Assembly: GCF_045310525.1 (NCBI RefSeq)
Contig: NZ_JBJHZY010000001.1
Coordinates: 1,116,001-1,180,000, forward strand
Direction: 5' to 3'
From: Clostridium_AT radicumherbarum
Lineage (GTDB): Bacteria > Bacillota > Clostridia > Clostridiales > Clostridiaceae
Length of the DNA stretch: 64,000 nucleotides
In this document: in pieces, positions 27,114 through 34,500 of the stretch
Numbering within the stretch: the first letter of the stretch is position 1
Layout: every line of letters begins with the position of its first letter
The notes under the pieces: model-generated
The model's database searches: none
Told to the model about the DNA's origin: nothing
Seen by the model: the letters and a program-made list of their open reading frames with translations, nothing else
Program-made: the position numbers and the translations under genes

Positions 27114-28043
27114 GTGCTGAGGTATATTTTAAAAAGAACCTTATATGCTTTTATAACACTTTGGGTTATTGCAACTCTAACTTTTGTACTTATGAAGGCG
27201 CTTCCAGGAGATCCATTTCATGATCCAAAGCTTAAGCCGGATGTAAAACAAGCCTTAATGGAAAAGTATGCATTAGACAGACCAATAATTCAGCAATATG
27301 GGATATACATAAATCATTTAGCCCATGGAGACTTTGGAACCTCCATTAAGTTTCCAGGACGTTCAGTAACTACCATAATAAAAAATAGCTTTCCGAAGTC
27401 CTTCGCACTTGGCTGGAGGGCAATGCTTCTTGCAAGTACCCTGGGAATATTTTTTGGATTAATTGCAGCGCTTAATCATGAGAAATGGATAGATTATATA
27501 GTTATCCTAATTGCAATAATAGGAGTAGCCGTTCCTAACATTGTAATGGGACCATTTCTATCTTATAACTTTGGAGTTAAGCTTGGATGGCTGCCAGTAA
27601 CTGTGGATAATACTCAAAAATCCTTAATACTTCCTGTAATAACTCTATCCCTTGGAACTATTGCCTTTGTGTCTAGAATGATGCGTACCACCACCTTGGA
27701 AGTAAATGGACAAGACTACATACTTACGGCAAAATCTAAGGGTATAACAAAGCTTCAAATTGTTTTAAGACATATTATTCGTAATGCAATTATGCCCGTT
27801 GTAACAGTTTTAGGACCACTTTTTGCGGCAATAATAACAGGTTCAATTGTAGTAGAAAAAGTATTTGCCGTAGCAGGACTTGGTGAATATTTTGTAAATA
27901 CAATACTTGAGCAGGATTATCCTATGATTATGGGCATTACAATTTTTTATGCTGTTTTAATAATAGCAGCAATGTTAATAGTAGATATTGCCTATAGTTT
28001 AATTGACCCAAGATTAAGAAGCAACATAGGAGGTGGGGATTAA
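27114..28043 (+). CDS. oppB: Oligopeptide ABC transporter permease OppB
   Basis: 309-residue inner-membrane permease with six predicted helices and the BPD_transp_1 EAA loop (DYILTAKSKGITKLQIVLRH). The GTG start lies behind AGGAGGAATTTA. The N-terminus MLRYILKRTLYAF is typical. It forms the channel with OppC and is driven by OppD and OppF. OppC follows 3 bases later. Confidence 0.95.
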   Translation: MLRYILKRTLYAFITLWVIATLTFVLMKALPGDPFHDPKLKPDVKQALMEKYALDRPIIQQYGIYINHLAHGDFGTSIKFPGRSVTTIIKNSFPKSFALGWRAMLLASTLGIFFGLIAALNHEKWIDYIVILIAIIGVAVPNIVMGPFLSYNFGVKLGWLPVTVDNTQKSLILPVITLSLGTIAFVSRMMRTTTLEVNGQDYILTAKSKGITKLQIVLRHIIRNAIMPVVTVLGPLFAAIITGSIVVEKVFAVAGLGEYFVNTILEQDYPMIMGITIFYAVLIIAAMLIVDIAYSLIDPRLRSNIGGGD

Positions 28044-28046
28044 CTT

Positions 28047-29318
28047 ATGGATAAGACAATGTTTGAACATGTTGGTAAAAATCTAGCAGCAGCACAGAAA
28101 ATTAAACGTCCAAGCATCTCATATATTAAGGATGCACTAAGAAGACTCAAAAAAAATAAACCTGCTGTGATATCGATTATTATACTAATTATTATGATAA
28201 TCATGTCTCTAATTGGACCAATAATAACTAAGGCATTATATGGATACACCTACAGAAATCAAGATCTTAAGGTGCAAAATCAATCTATGATTCTAAGTAA
28301 TAAAAGAAGTATTATGCTTACATCAAACACTGCATTTACCTATAAGAAATATTCACATGACTTAAGAAAAACAACGATTTCTTTTAAAAATATTAAATTA
28401 AAGAGTAGTGGTTCATTAACTTTAAAAATAGGGAACAAGGCTGAAGAAGCACAGCAGGGAGATCAAAAGGAATATAAAATTGAAATAAAAACTGAAAACG
28501 GGGACACCTTAAGTAAAATAGCTGAGAAACTTAATAATGAAGCAGAAAAACAGCTTCAACAGGACCCTGATTTTAGAGGAATTACAGCAAAGGCAAGTGG
28601 GTCAACTTTAACTATTGAAAGTAAAGGCAAAAGTGAATTTAACAAAACTCATTGGCTTGGAACTGATATGTTCGGGAGAGATTTATTTACAAGGCTATGG
28701 GAGGGAGGAAGAGTTTCCTTCTTAATTGCCTTTATATCTGTATTTATAACTTCCATAATAGGTATTTTATATGGTGGAATTTCAGGATATATTGGCGGCA
28801 GGGCAGATACTTTAATGATGCGCTTTATTGAAATAATAATGGTAGTACCTGACATGCTGTATATTATTTTACTTCTTCAGGTTATGAAAGCAGGAATTAA
28901 TCCAATTATAATAGTTCTTGCAGCCACCTCCTGGATGGGTATAGCTCGTATTGTCAGAGGAGAAGTAATGAGACTAAAACATTCTGAATATGTCCTTGCA
29001 GCTGAAACCCTTGGCGCTAGCCCAAAAAGAGTTATTCTTAAGCATTTAATCCCCAATACCATGGGACCTATAATCGTTCAAATGACAATGATGATACCTT
29101 CAATGATTTTTACAGAAGCCTTTTTAAGTTTTATAGGTCTAGGAATACCAGTACCTTTTGCCTCCTGGGGATCCTTAATAAATGAAGGTGCTCAAGTTTT
29201 TGTGCTTTATCCAAATAGTTTATTTGTTCCAGCTGTAGCACTTAGCTTAACTATGTTGGGTTTTAACATCTTTGGAGATGGTCTTCGAGATGCATTAGAT
29301 CCAAAGCTAAGAAAGTAG
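28047..29318 (+). CDS. oppC: Oligopeptide ABC transporter permease OppC with extra extracytoplasmic domain
   Basis: 423 residues, about 100 longer than usual OppC. The first helix (about 33-60) is followed by a hydrophilic insert of roughly 130 residues (65-195: NTAFTYKKYSHDL, LTLKIGNKAEEAQQG, EKLNNEAEKQLQQDP). The normal sequence then resumes with HWLGTDMFGRDLFTRL, five further helices and the EAA loop (AETLGASPKRVILKH). By topology the insert faces the outside, where it could contact OppA or the cell wall. The rest is a normal peptide-transporter permease. Coding appears continuous, with no sign of a frameshift. Confidence 0.93.
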   Translation: MDKTMFEHVGKNLAAAQKIKRPSISYIKDALRRLKKNKPAVISIIILIIMIIMSLIGPIITKALYGYTYRNQDLKVQNQSMILSNKRSIMLTSNTAFTYKKYSHDLRKTTISFKNIKLKSSGSLTLKIGNKAEEAQQGDQKEYKIEIKTENGDTLSKIAEKLNNEAEKQLQQDPDFRGITAKASGSTLTIESKGKSEFNKTHWLGTDMFGRDLFTRLWEGGRVSFLIAFISVFITSIIGILYGGISGYIGGRADTLMMRFIEIIMVVPDMLYIILLLQVMKAGINPIIIVLAATSWMGIARIVRGEVMRLKHSEYVLAAETLGASPKRVILKHLIPNTMGPIIVQMTMMIPSMIFTEAFLSFIGLGIPVPFASWGSLINEGAQVFVLYPNSLFVPAVALSLTMLGFNIFGDGLRDALDPKLRK

Positions 29319-29330
29319 GAGGCGATTTAA

Positions 29331-30374
29331 GTGAAAAAGTTATTAGAAATAAAAGATTTAAGTGTATCCTTTGATACTTATGCAGGTGAAATTCAAGCAG
29401 TTAGAGGAGTGTCCTTCGATTTATATGAGGGAGAAACCATTGCGATTGTTGGAGAATCAGGCTGTGGGAAATCTGTTACTGCAAAGTCTATTATGCGTCT
29501 AAATCCAGAACCTCCTGCAAGATTTAAAGGCGGACAAATTTTATTCAATGGCGAAGATATAGTTAAAAAAAATGAAAAAGAAATGAGAGAAATAAGAGGT
29601 AGTAAAATTGCAATCATATTTCAAGATCCAATGACATCTTTAAACCCAACAATGACTGTAGGAAAGCAAATTGTAGAAGGATTAAAGAAACATACTAAAA
29701 TAGATAATGCTGCTGCTAAGAAAATCGCCATAGATATGTTAAAAACAGTTCAAATTCCAAATGCCGAGCAGAGATTTAATGAATATCCCCATCAGTTTTC
29801 TGGAGGAATGAGGCAAAGGGCAATGATAGCAATTGCACTTGTCTGCAATCCGAAGCTTCTAATTGCAGATGAACCAACAACTGCACTTGATGTTACTATA
29901 CAAGCTCAAATAATGGAACTTATGAAAGAACTCCAAAACAAAATAAATACCGCCATCATTATTATTACTCATGATTTAGGGGTAGTTGCGGAAGTTTCCC
30001 AAAGGGTCATAGTTATGTATGGTGGTAAGATAGTTGAATACGGAAATACGGATCAAATTTTTTATAATTCGAAACATCCATATACCTGGGGACTTTTAAG
30101 TTCGGTTCCTAGATTAGATATAGTTAAAGAAGAAAATAGATTATCCTCTATAGAAGGAACGCCGCCAGATTTATTTGCCCCACCAAGTGGATGTCCATTT
30201 TCTGATAGATGTGAATATTCTATGAAAATATGCAGAAAAGAAATGCCTGAAAACTTTTATATAGAGGAAGGGCACGCTGCAGCCTGCTGGCTAAATCACC
30301 CTGAAGCACCTAAGGCTAAGCCCCATATTGAAGCAATAAAATTAAATTCTTCAGAAGTAGCTGGAGGTAATTAA
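29331..30374 (+). CDS. oppD: Oligopeptide ABC transporter ATPase OppD
   Basis: 347-residue ABC ATPase with Walker A GESGCGKS, signature FSGGMRQR, Walker B LLIADEP and the C-terminal oligopeptide-transporter extension with Cys residues (CPFSDRCEYSMKIC...ACW) that in relatives binds an iron-sulfur cluster. GTG start behind AGGAGGCG. It powers peptide import together with OppF, whose ATG is one base past this stop. Confidence 0.95.
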   Translation: MKKLLEIKDLSVSFDTYAGEIQAVRGVSFDLYEGETIAIVGESGCGKSVTAKSIMRLNPEPPARFKGGQILFNGEDIVKKNEKEMREIRGSKIAIIFQDPMTSLNPTMTVGKQIVEGLKKHTKIDNAAAKKIAIDMLKTVQIPNAEQRFNEYPHQFSGGMRQRAMIAIALVCNPKLLIADEPTTALDVTIQAQIMELMKELQNKINTAIIIITHDLGVVAEVSQRVIVMYGGKIVEYGNTDQIFYNSKHPYTWGLLSSVPRLDIVKEENRLSSIEGTPPDLFAPPSGCPFSDRCEYSMKICRKEMPENFYIEEGHAAACWLNHPEAPKAKPHIEAIKLNSSEVAGGN

Positions 30375-30375
30375 A

Positions 30376-31338
30376 ATGGCAGATAAGGAAGTAATATTAA
30401 AAGTAGAAAATTTAAAGAAATATTTTAAAGTAGGCGGTAAAGGTATACTAAAGGCAGTTGATGATGTTAGCTTTGATATATATAAAGGAGAAACCTTGGG
30501 ACTTGTGGGAGAATCAGGCTGTGGAAAGTCAACCTGCGGTCGTACAATTCTAAGAATATATAATGCAACGGAAGGAAAGATAAAATTTTATGGTAAGGAC
30601 ATTCATAAATTAGAAGGGAAGGAAAAAAAGGAGTATAACAAACGAGTGCAGATGATATTTCAGGACCCCTATGCATCCTTAAATCCAAGAATGCTTGTCT
30701 CAAATATAATTGCTGAAGGAATTGACGTACATGAAATTTTAAAAGGGGAAGAAAGAACAAGGAGAATAGATGAGCTGTTAGAGCTAGTTGGCTTAAATAA
30801 AGAACATGCCAATAGGTTTCCACATGAGTTTAGTGGAGGGCAAAGGCAAAGAATAGGAATAGCTAGAGCACTTGCTGTTAACCCAGATTTTATTGTATGT
30901 GATGAACCAATCTCAGCTCTAGATGTATCAGTACAAGCACAGGTAGTTAACCTATTACAAGATCTGCAGGAGAAATATGGGCTCACTTATTTATTTATAG
31001 CACATGATTTATCTATGGTAAGATATATATCTGACAGAGTTGCAGTTATGTATTTAGGAGCAATAATGGAATTATCAAGCAGTGATGAAGTATATCATCA
31101 TTCTATGCATCCATATACAGAGGCTCTGCTTTCAGCAATACCTATTCCTGATCCAAAAATTCAACATAAAAGACATCGTATAGTCCTTCAAGGAGATGTT
31201 CCAAGCCCCATAAATCCGAAAGAAGGCTGTAAGTTTGTAGATAGATGCTCAAAGGCAATGGAGGTTTGCCATAAAATTAGACCTGAACTCAAAGAACTAA
31301 AACCAAAACATTTTGTGGCCTGCCACTTATATGATTAA
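30376..31338 (+). CDS. oppF: Oligopeptide ABC transporter ATPase OppF
   Basis: 320-residue second ABC ATPase of the transporter: Walker A GESGCGKS, signature FSGGQRQR, Walker B FIVCDEP, and the C-terminal Cys-containing tail (CKFVDRCSKAMEVC...ACH). Its ATG lies one base after oppD, so the two are translated together. No strong terminator is seen downstream; an interrupted inverted repeat (TTGAGCAAGTAAT against ATTACTCAA, about 31376-31429) might serve. Confidence 0.95.
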   Translation: MADKEVILKVENLKKYFKVGGKGILKAVDDVSFDIYKGETLGLVGESGCGKSTCGRTILRIYNATEGKIKFYGKDIHKLEGKEKKEYNKRVQMIFQDPYASLNPRMLVSNIIAEGIDVHEILKGEERTRRIDELLELVGLNKEHANRFPHEFSGGQRQRIGIARALAVNPDFIVCDEPISALDVSVQAQVVNLLQDLQEKYGLTYLFIAHDLSMVRYISDRVAVMYLGAIMELSSSDEVYHHSMHPYTEALLSAIPIPDPKIQHKRHRIVLQGDVPSPINPKEGCKFVDRCSKAMEVCHKIRPELKELKPKHFVACHLYD

Positions 31339-31490
31339 ATAAATTAACAATTATTAATCTAGTTAAAGTCACCTTTTGAGCAAGTAATTTATATTATTAT
31401 GTATAAATTTTTTATTTAGCATTACTCAAGTTGTTTAATAAAAGTTAATCTGGATAGAATTAAAAACAAATATAAGTATTGGAGGAAGAC

Positions 31491-31832
31491 ATGAATAGAG
31501 TTGTTTTAATTGGCAGATTAACAAAAGATCCAGAGATGAAGGTTTTCGAAGAAAGCGGTAAGGTTAATACGAAATTTACCCTTGCGGTAGAAAGAAGCTT
31601 TAAAAACAAAAATGGGGAAAGAGAAGCAGATTTTATACCTGTTACCTTTTGGGGTAAAAGAGCAGAAATAGTAAACGAACATTTAGTAAAAGGAAAGCTT
31701 ATTAGTGTAACAGGAAGACTACAAACCCACAGTTATGAGGATGCAGAAGGAAAAAGGAAATATATTGCAGAAGTCATAGCTGATGAGTTTCAATTTATCG
31801 ATTCAAAGAAAAAAGAGGAAAATATTATTTAA
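31491..31832 (+). CDS. ssb: Single-stranded DNA-binding protein, short form without acidic tail
   Basis: 113-residue SSB with a full OB-fold (MNRVVLIGRLTKDPEMK ... TVTGRLQ-type strand ... VIADEFQFID). The ATG at 31491 is chosen because GGAGG lies just upstream; a TTG 12 bases earlier overlaps that ribosome site. It ends SKKKEENII, so the acidic tail (DDDIPF type) used by standard SSB to recruit repair proteins is missing. It is therefore probably a secondary SSB rather than the replication copy, and is monocistronic. Confidence 0.9.
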   Translation: MNRVVLIGRLTKDPEMKVFEESGKVNTKFTLAVERSFKNKNGEREADFIPVTFWGKRAEIVNEHLVKGKLISVTGRLQTHSYEDAEGKRKYIAEVIADEFQFIDSKKKEENII

Positions 31833-31860
31833 AAGCTAAGCACATGCTTAGCTTTTTGTT
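31831..31860 (+). terminator. Intrinsic terminator after ssb
   Basis: AAAAGCTAAGCA / TGCTTAGCTTTTT perfect stem directly after the stop codon. Confidence 0.9.
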
Positions 31861-32007
31861 TATTACAGTAAAAATTTAAGTATTCATAAAAAATTAATTT
31901 CATATAATAGAAGAGTTAATATATAATGATTTTATGGAAATGATTTCTATAAATTGATTTATATTCTTCAATCAATAATTAAAGAATTTTACAGGGGGAA
32001 GCATTAT

Positions 32008-33330
32008 ATGGGGAAGTTAAAAAAGCTTTTTAAAGAGAAAAGGCTGCTCATGATTGGAATATGCAGTTTTATTGTAATTATAGCTGTAGTACTTTCGTCC
32101 TATTTATATATAAAACATATATATAATAAAAACATATTAGTTGATGTACCAAAAGTAGAAAACGATAATACTGTGCCTGAAATTAATTCTGAACCGGAGG
32201 TAACAGAGACTAATTATGGTGAAGAAACTGATATAGTTAATGTACTTTTAGTTGGAGTAGATTCTAGGGGAGAATTTAACGACTCAAGAACAGATTCAAT
32301 AATAATAGCAACTATAGACCCATCTACAAAGAAAGTAAAGCTTACTTCTCTAATGAGGGATATGTATGTAGTAATCCCTGGAAGAGGATATAATAAAATT
32401 AATGCAGCCTTTGAAATTGGGGGTATAGATCTTCTTAAGAAAACTATTAAATATAATTTTGGACTAAATGTTGATAAGAATATAGCAATAGATTTTCAAG
32501 GATTTCAGTCACTAATTGATAACTTAGATGGAGTAGAGCTAGATGTAAAAGAATATGAAGTAAAAGAAATAAACAAGTATATTGAAGAGGTGAATGGAGC
32601 AAACTCTACATTAATTCAATCTCCTGGTATGCAAAAGTTAGATGGACAGCAGGCATTATCCTATTGCCGAATAAGAAAAGTAGGAAATAATGACTATGAA
32701 AGAACTGACAGGCAGAGAAGAGTGTTGTCTTTACTTCTTAGTAAAGTAAAAGACACTAGTGTTTTAAGTTATCCTAAACTTTATTCAACTATGTCTCAAT
32801 ATGTTAAAACTAATATACCTTTTGAAAATATGCTTAAAATAGTTTATACAGTATATAAATTTGGTGATACCACAACAGAAAGTCTAAGGTTACCTGCTGA
32901 TGGATATTTTAAAGATACTTATATTAATGGTCAATCTGTTTTAATCCCTAATTTAAAATATAATGCTACAGCACTTTACAAGTTTATATATAATTCTGTA
33001 CCGTCAAATTTAAAGGTTCCAGACAATAGTGCTGTATATGATAAAAAATCAGAAGATAGTCAAACACCAAATAAAGAGACTACACAAGGTAATGTACCAA
33101 AACAGACACCTACAGAGCCAAATACCCAGACTACAGACTCAAATAATACAAAGCCAAATACTCAAAATCCAGACCCAAATAATTCACAGCAAAATACACA
33201 AAATCAAAATCCTACTGATAATACAAAAACCAATACAGAAGGCCAAAACCCAAGTGACAATTCTAACAAAAATACTACGCCGTCACAACAAACTACTAAT
33301 TCTAATGGGGTAAACAATACAGCTCCATAA
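32008..33330 (+). CDS. LytR-CpsA-Psr (LCP) cell-wall glycopolymer transferase
   Basis: About 440 residues. The ATG at 32008 is chosen because AGGGGGAA lies eight bases upstream; an in-frame TTG at 31954 lacks a site. One membrane helix (about 16-36) puts the enzyme outside. The LCP domain carries VDSRGEFNDSRTDSIIIATID and LTSLMRDMYVVIPGRG with the Asp/Arg residues that bind the pyrophosphate of the polyprenyl donor, and SYCRIRKVGNNDYERTDRQR. It attaches teichoic-type or other polymers to peptidoglycan. The last about 85 residues are a low-complexity tail rich in Asn, Thr, Gln and Pro, likely a wall-spanning linker. Confidence 0.93.
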   Translation: MGKLKKLFKEKRLLMIGICSFIVIIAVVLSSYLYIKHIYNKNILVDVPKVENDNTVPEINSEPEVTETNYGEETDIVNVLLVGVDSRGEFNDSRTDSIIIATIDPSTKKVKLTSLMRDMYVVIPGRGYNKINAAFEIGGIDLLKKTIKYNFGLNVDKNIAIDFQGFQSLIDNLDGVELDVKEYEVKEINKYIEEVNGANSTLIQSPGMQKLDGQQALSYCRIRKVGNNDYERTDRQRRVLSLLLSKVKDTSVLSYPKLYSTMSQYVKTNIPFENMLKIVYTVYKFGDTTTESLRLPADGYFKDTYINGQSVLIPNLKYNATALYKFIYNSVPSNLKVPDNSAVYDKKSEDSQTPNKETTQGNVPKQTPTEPNTQTTDSNNTKPNTQNPDPNNSQQNTQNQNPTDNTKTNTEGQNPSDNSNKNTTPSQQTTNSNGVNNTAP

Positions 33331-33359
33331 TTAATATAGTTTAAAAATTTAATGAAATA

Positions 33360-33388
33360 TTGAATATAGTGAAGAAATTCATTACAAT
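33360..33388 (+). promoter_or_regulatory. Sigma-A promoter of glcT
   Basis: TTGAAT (33360-33365) and TACAAT (33383-33388) with a 17-bp spacer, 34 bases before the glcT start. Transcripts from here could run on through the RAT/terminator into ptsG. Confidence 0.7.
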
Positions 33389-33422
33389 AATAATGATACT
33401 GATAGCTTTTTAGGAGGCAGAA

Positions 33423-34247
33423 ATGGAAGTTTACACAATAAAAAAAATACTTAACAACAATGTTGTAATTGGTGTAAAGGATAGGGAAGAATATATTTTA
33501 GTCGGGAAAGCTATTGGATATGATTCACAAAGGGGAGATAAGCTTTTTAAGGACAGAATTGAAAGCATTTTTATAAAACAGGATGATGCAAAAGATAACT
33601 TTGATAGGATTTTGCAAAATATTAATAAAGAAATTGTTGGACTTTCTGAAGAAATAATTTCCTTATGTGAAAAGGAGCTTGATCAAAAACTTAGCAAAGC
33701 TATACATGTTTCTCTACCTGATCATATAAGTTTTGCAATTCATCGAATTGAAACAGGTGTTAAAATTGAAAATCCCTTTTTAAATGAACTTGCAGCTTTA
33801 TATCCTAAAGTATATGCACTTGCACAAAAGGCATTATTGATGATAAATGGTAGGATTACTACTAAGCTGCCAGAGGATGAAGCAGGTTTTATTTGTATGC
33901 ACATTAAAGCTGCTATAAATAAGGAAGAGGTTACCTCTGCCTTAACCTACACAAAAAAAGTTGGCGAGATTATGCAGCTAATATTTAAGCTTATTAAAAA
34001 GGACGTAAAGAAAAACTCACTTGAATATATTAGAACCATAACACACGTAGATTTAATGCTTCAAAGGGTAATGAATAAAAAAACAATAAAAAATTACCTG
34101 CTTGACAACATAAAAAAAGAGCTATATAATGAATACGATTTAGCATTAAAGATTGCTTTAAAAATTGAAAATTTATTTTCTATTAAGATACCTGAAGATG
34201 AAATTGGCTATATTGCCTTGCATCTTAGGAGACTTTCTGAAATATAA
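33423..34247 (+). CDS. glcT: PTS-controlled transcription antiterminator (GlcT/LicT family)
   Basis: 274-residue BglG/SacY-family antiterminator: N-terminal RNA-binding CAT domain (1-55: YTIKKILNNNVVIG...), then two PRD domains (about 65-170 and 175-274) with the regulatory His residues (HVSLPDHISFAIHR, FICMHIKAA, IGYIALHLRR). When PTS sugar is available the PRDs are dephosphorylated by the cognate EII, and the dimer binds the RAT sequence that begins one or two bases after this gene, preventing termination before ptsG. The start follows TTAGGAGGC. GlcT is chosen over LicT from the adjacent glucose-type EIICBA. Confidence 0.92.
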   Translation: MEVYTIKKILNNNVVIGVKDREEYILVGKAIGYDSQRGDKLFKDRIESIFIKQDDAKDNFDRILQNINKEIVGLSEEIISLCEKELDQKLSKAIHVSLPDHISFAIHRIETGVKIENPFLNELAALYPKVYALAQKALLMINGRITTKLPEDEAGFICMHIKAAINKEEVTSALTYTKKVGEIMQLIFKLIKKDVKKNSLEYIRTITHVDLMLQRVMNKKTIKNYLLDNIKKELYNEYDLALKIALKIENLFSIKIPEDEIGYIALHLRRLSEI

Positions 34248-34248
34248 G

Positions 34249-34277
34249 TTGTGTTACTATTAAATTAGGCACGGGCT
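34249..34277 (+). promoter_or_regulatory. RAT antiterminator RNA site for GlcT
   Basis: TTGTGTTACTA then TTAAATTAGGCACGGGC follows the ribonucleic antiterminator pattern TGTTACT...AGGCA of sacB and bgl leaders. Its 3' half overlaps the first strand of the terminator at 34270, so formation of the RAT hairpin and of the terminator exclude each other. Confidence 0.85.
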
Positions 34278-34329
34278 TAAAGTATAACTTATTTATTAAG
34301 TTATTTTTTGGGCTCGTGTTTTATTTTTT
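34270..34329 (+). terminator. Regulated terminator ahead of ptsG
   Basis: CACGGGCTTAAA pairs (with G-U pairs) with TTTGGGCTCGTG around an inner hairpin (ATAACTTA/TAAGTTAT), followed by TTTTATTTTTT. Overlaps the RAT element and is the target of GlcT antitermination. Confidence 0.87.
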
Positions 34330-34398
34330 GTATAAAATATATAATGAAAAATTCTAATCCATTATATATATTAGCCTTTTGAGGCAAATTAAAAAAAA

Positions 34399-34493
34399 GG
34401 AGGTTAAAGTCCTAAATGGACTTTAACGAGTAGTTTGCGAACGGGAGTGAGTGGTCTTAAACTACTCAGTGCCGACCACTAAAAATAAGGAGG
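34399..34493 (+). ncRNA. Structured leader element, copy 1 (two hairpins plus pseudoknot), before ptsG
   Basis: From one GGAGG (34399-34403) to another (34489-34493, the ptsG ribosome site). P1 is 34403-34412 with 34418-34427, ten perfect pairs, loop UAAAU. P2 is 34428-34436 with 34459-34467, nine perfect pairs. AGTGGTC (34450-34456) in the P2 loop pairs perfectly with GACCACT (34474-34480) outside, forming a pseudoknot that ends nine bases before the ribosome site. Two related copies lie at 54954-55126. I cannot match it to a named RNA family. It lies after the terminator, so it would act on translation or mRNA stability. Confidence 0.8.
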
Positions 34494-34500
34494 AATTATA

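Noticed and set aside
33029..33313. Plus-strand reading frame of 94 codons inside the end of the LCP gene
   Set aside because: It is the shifted frame of the low-complexity Asn/Thr/Gln tail; no ribosome site and composition explained by the repeat-like codons.
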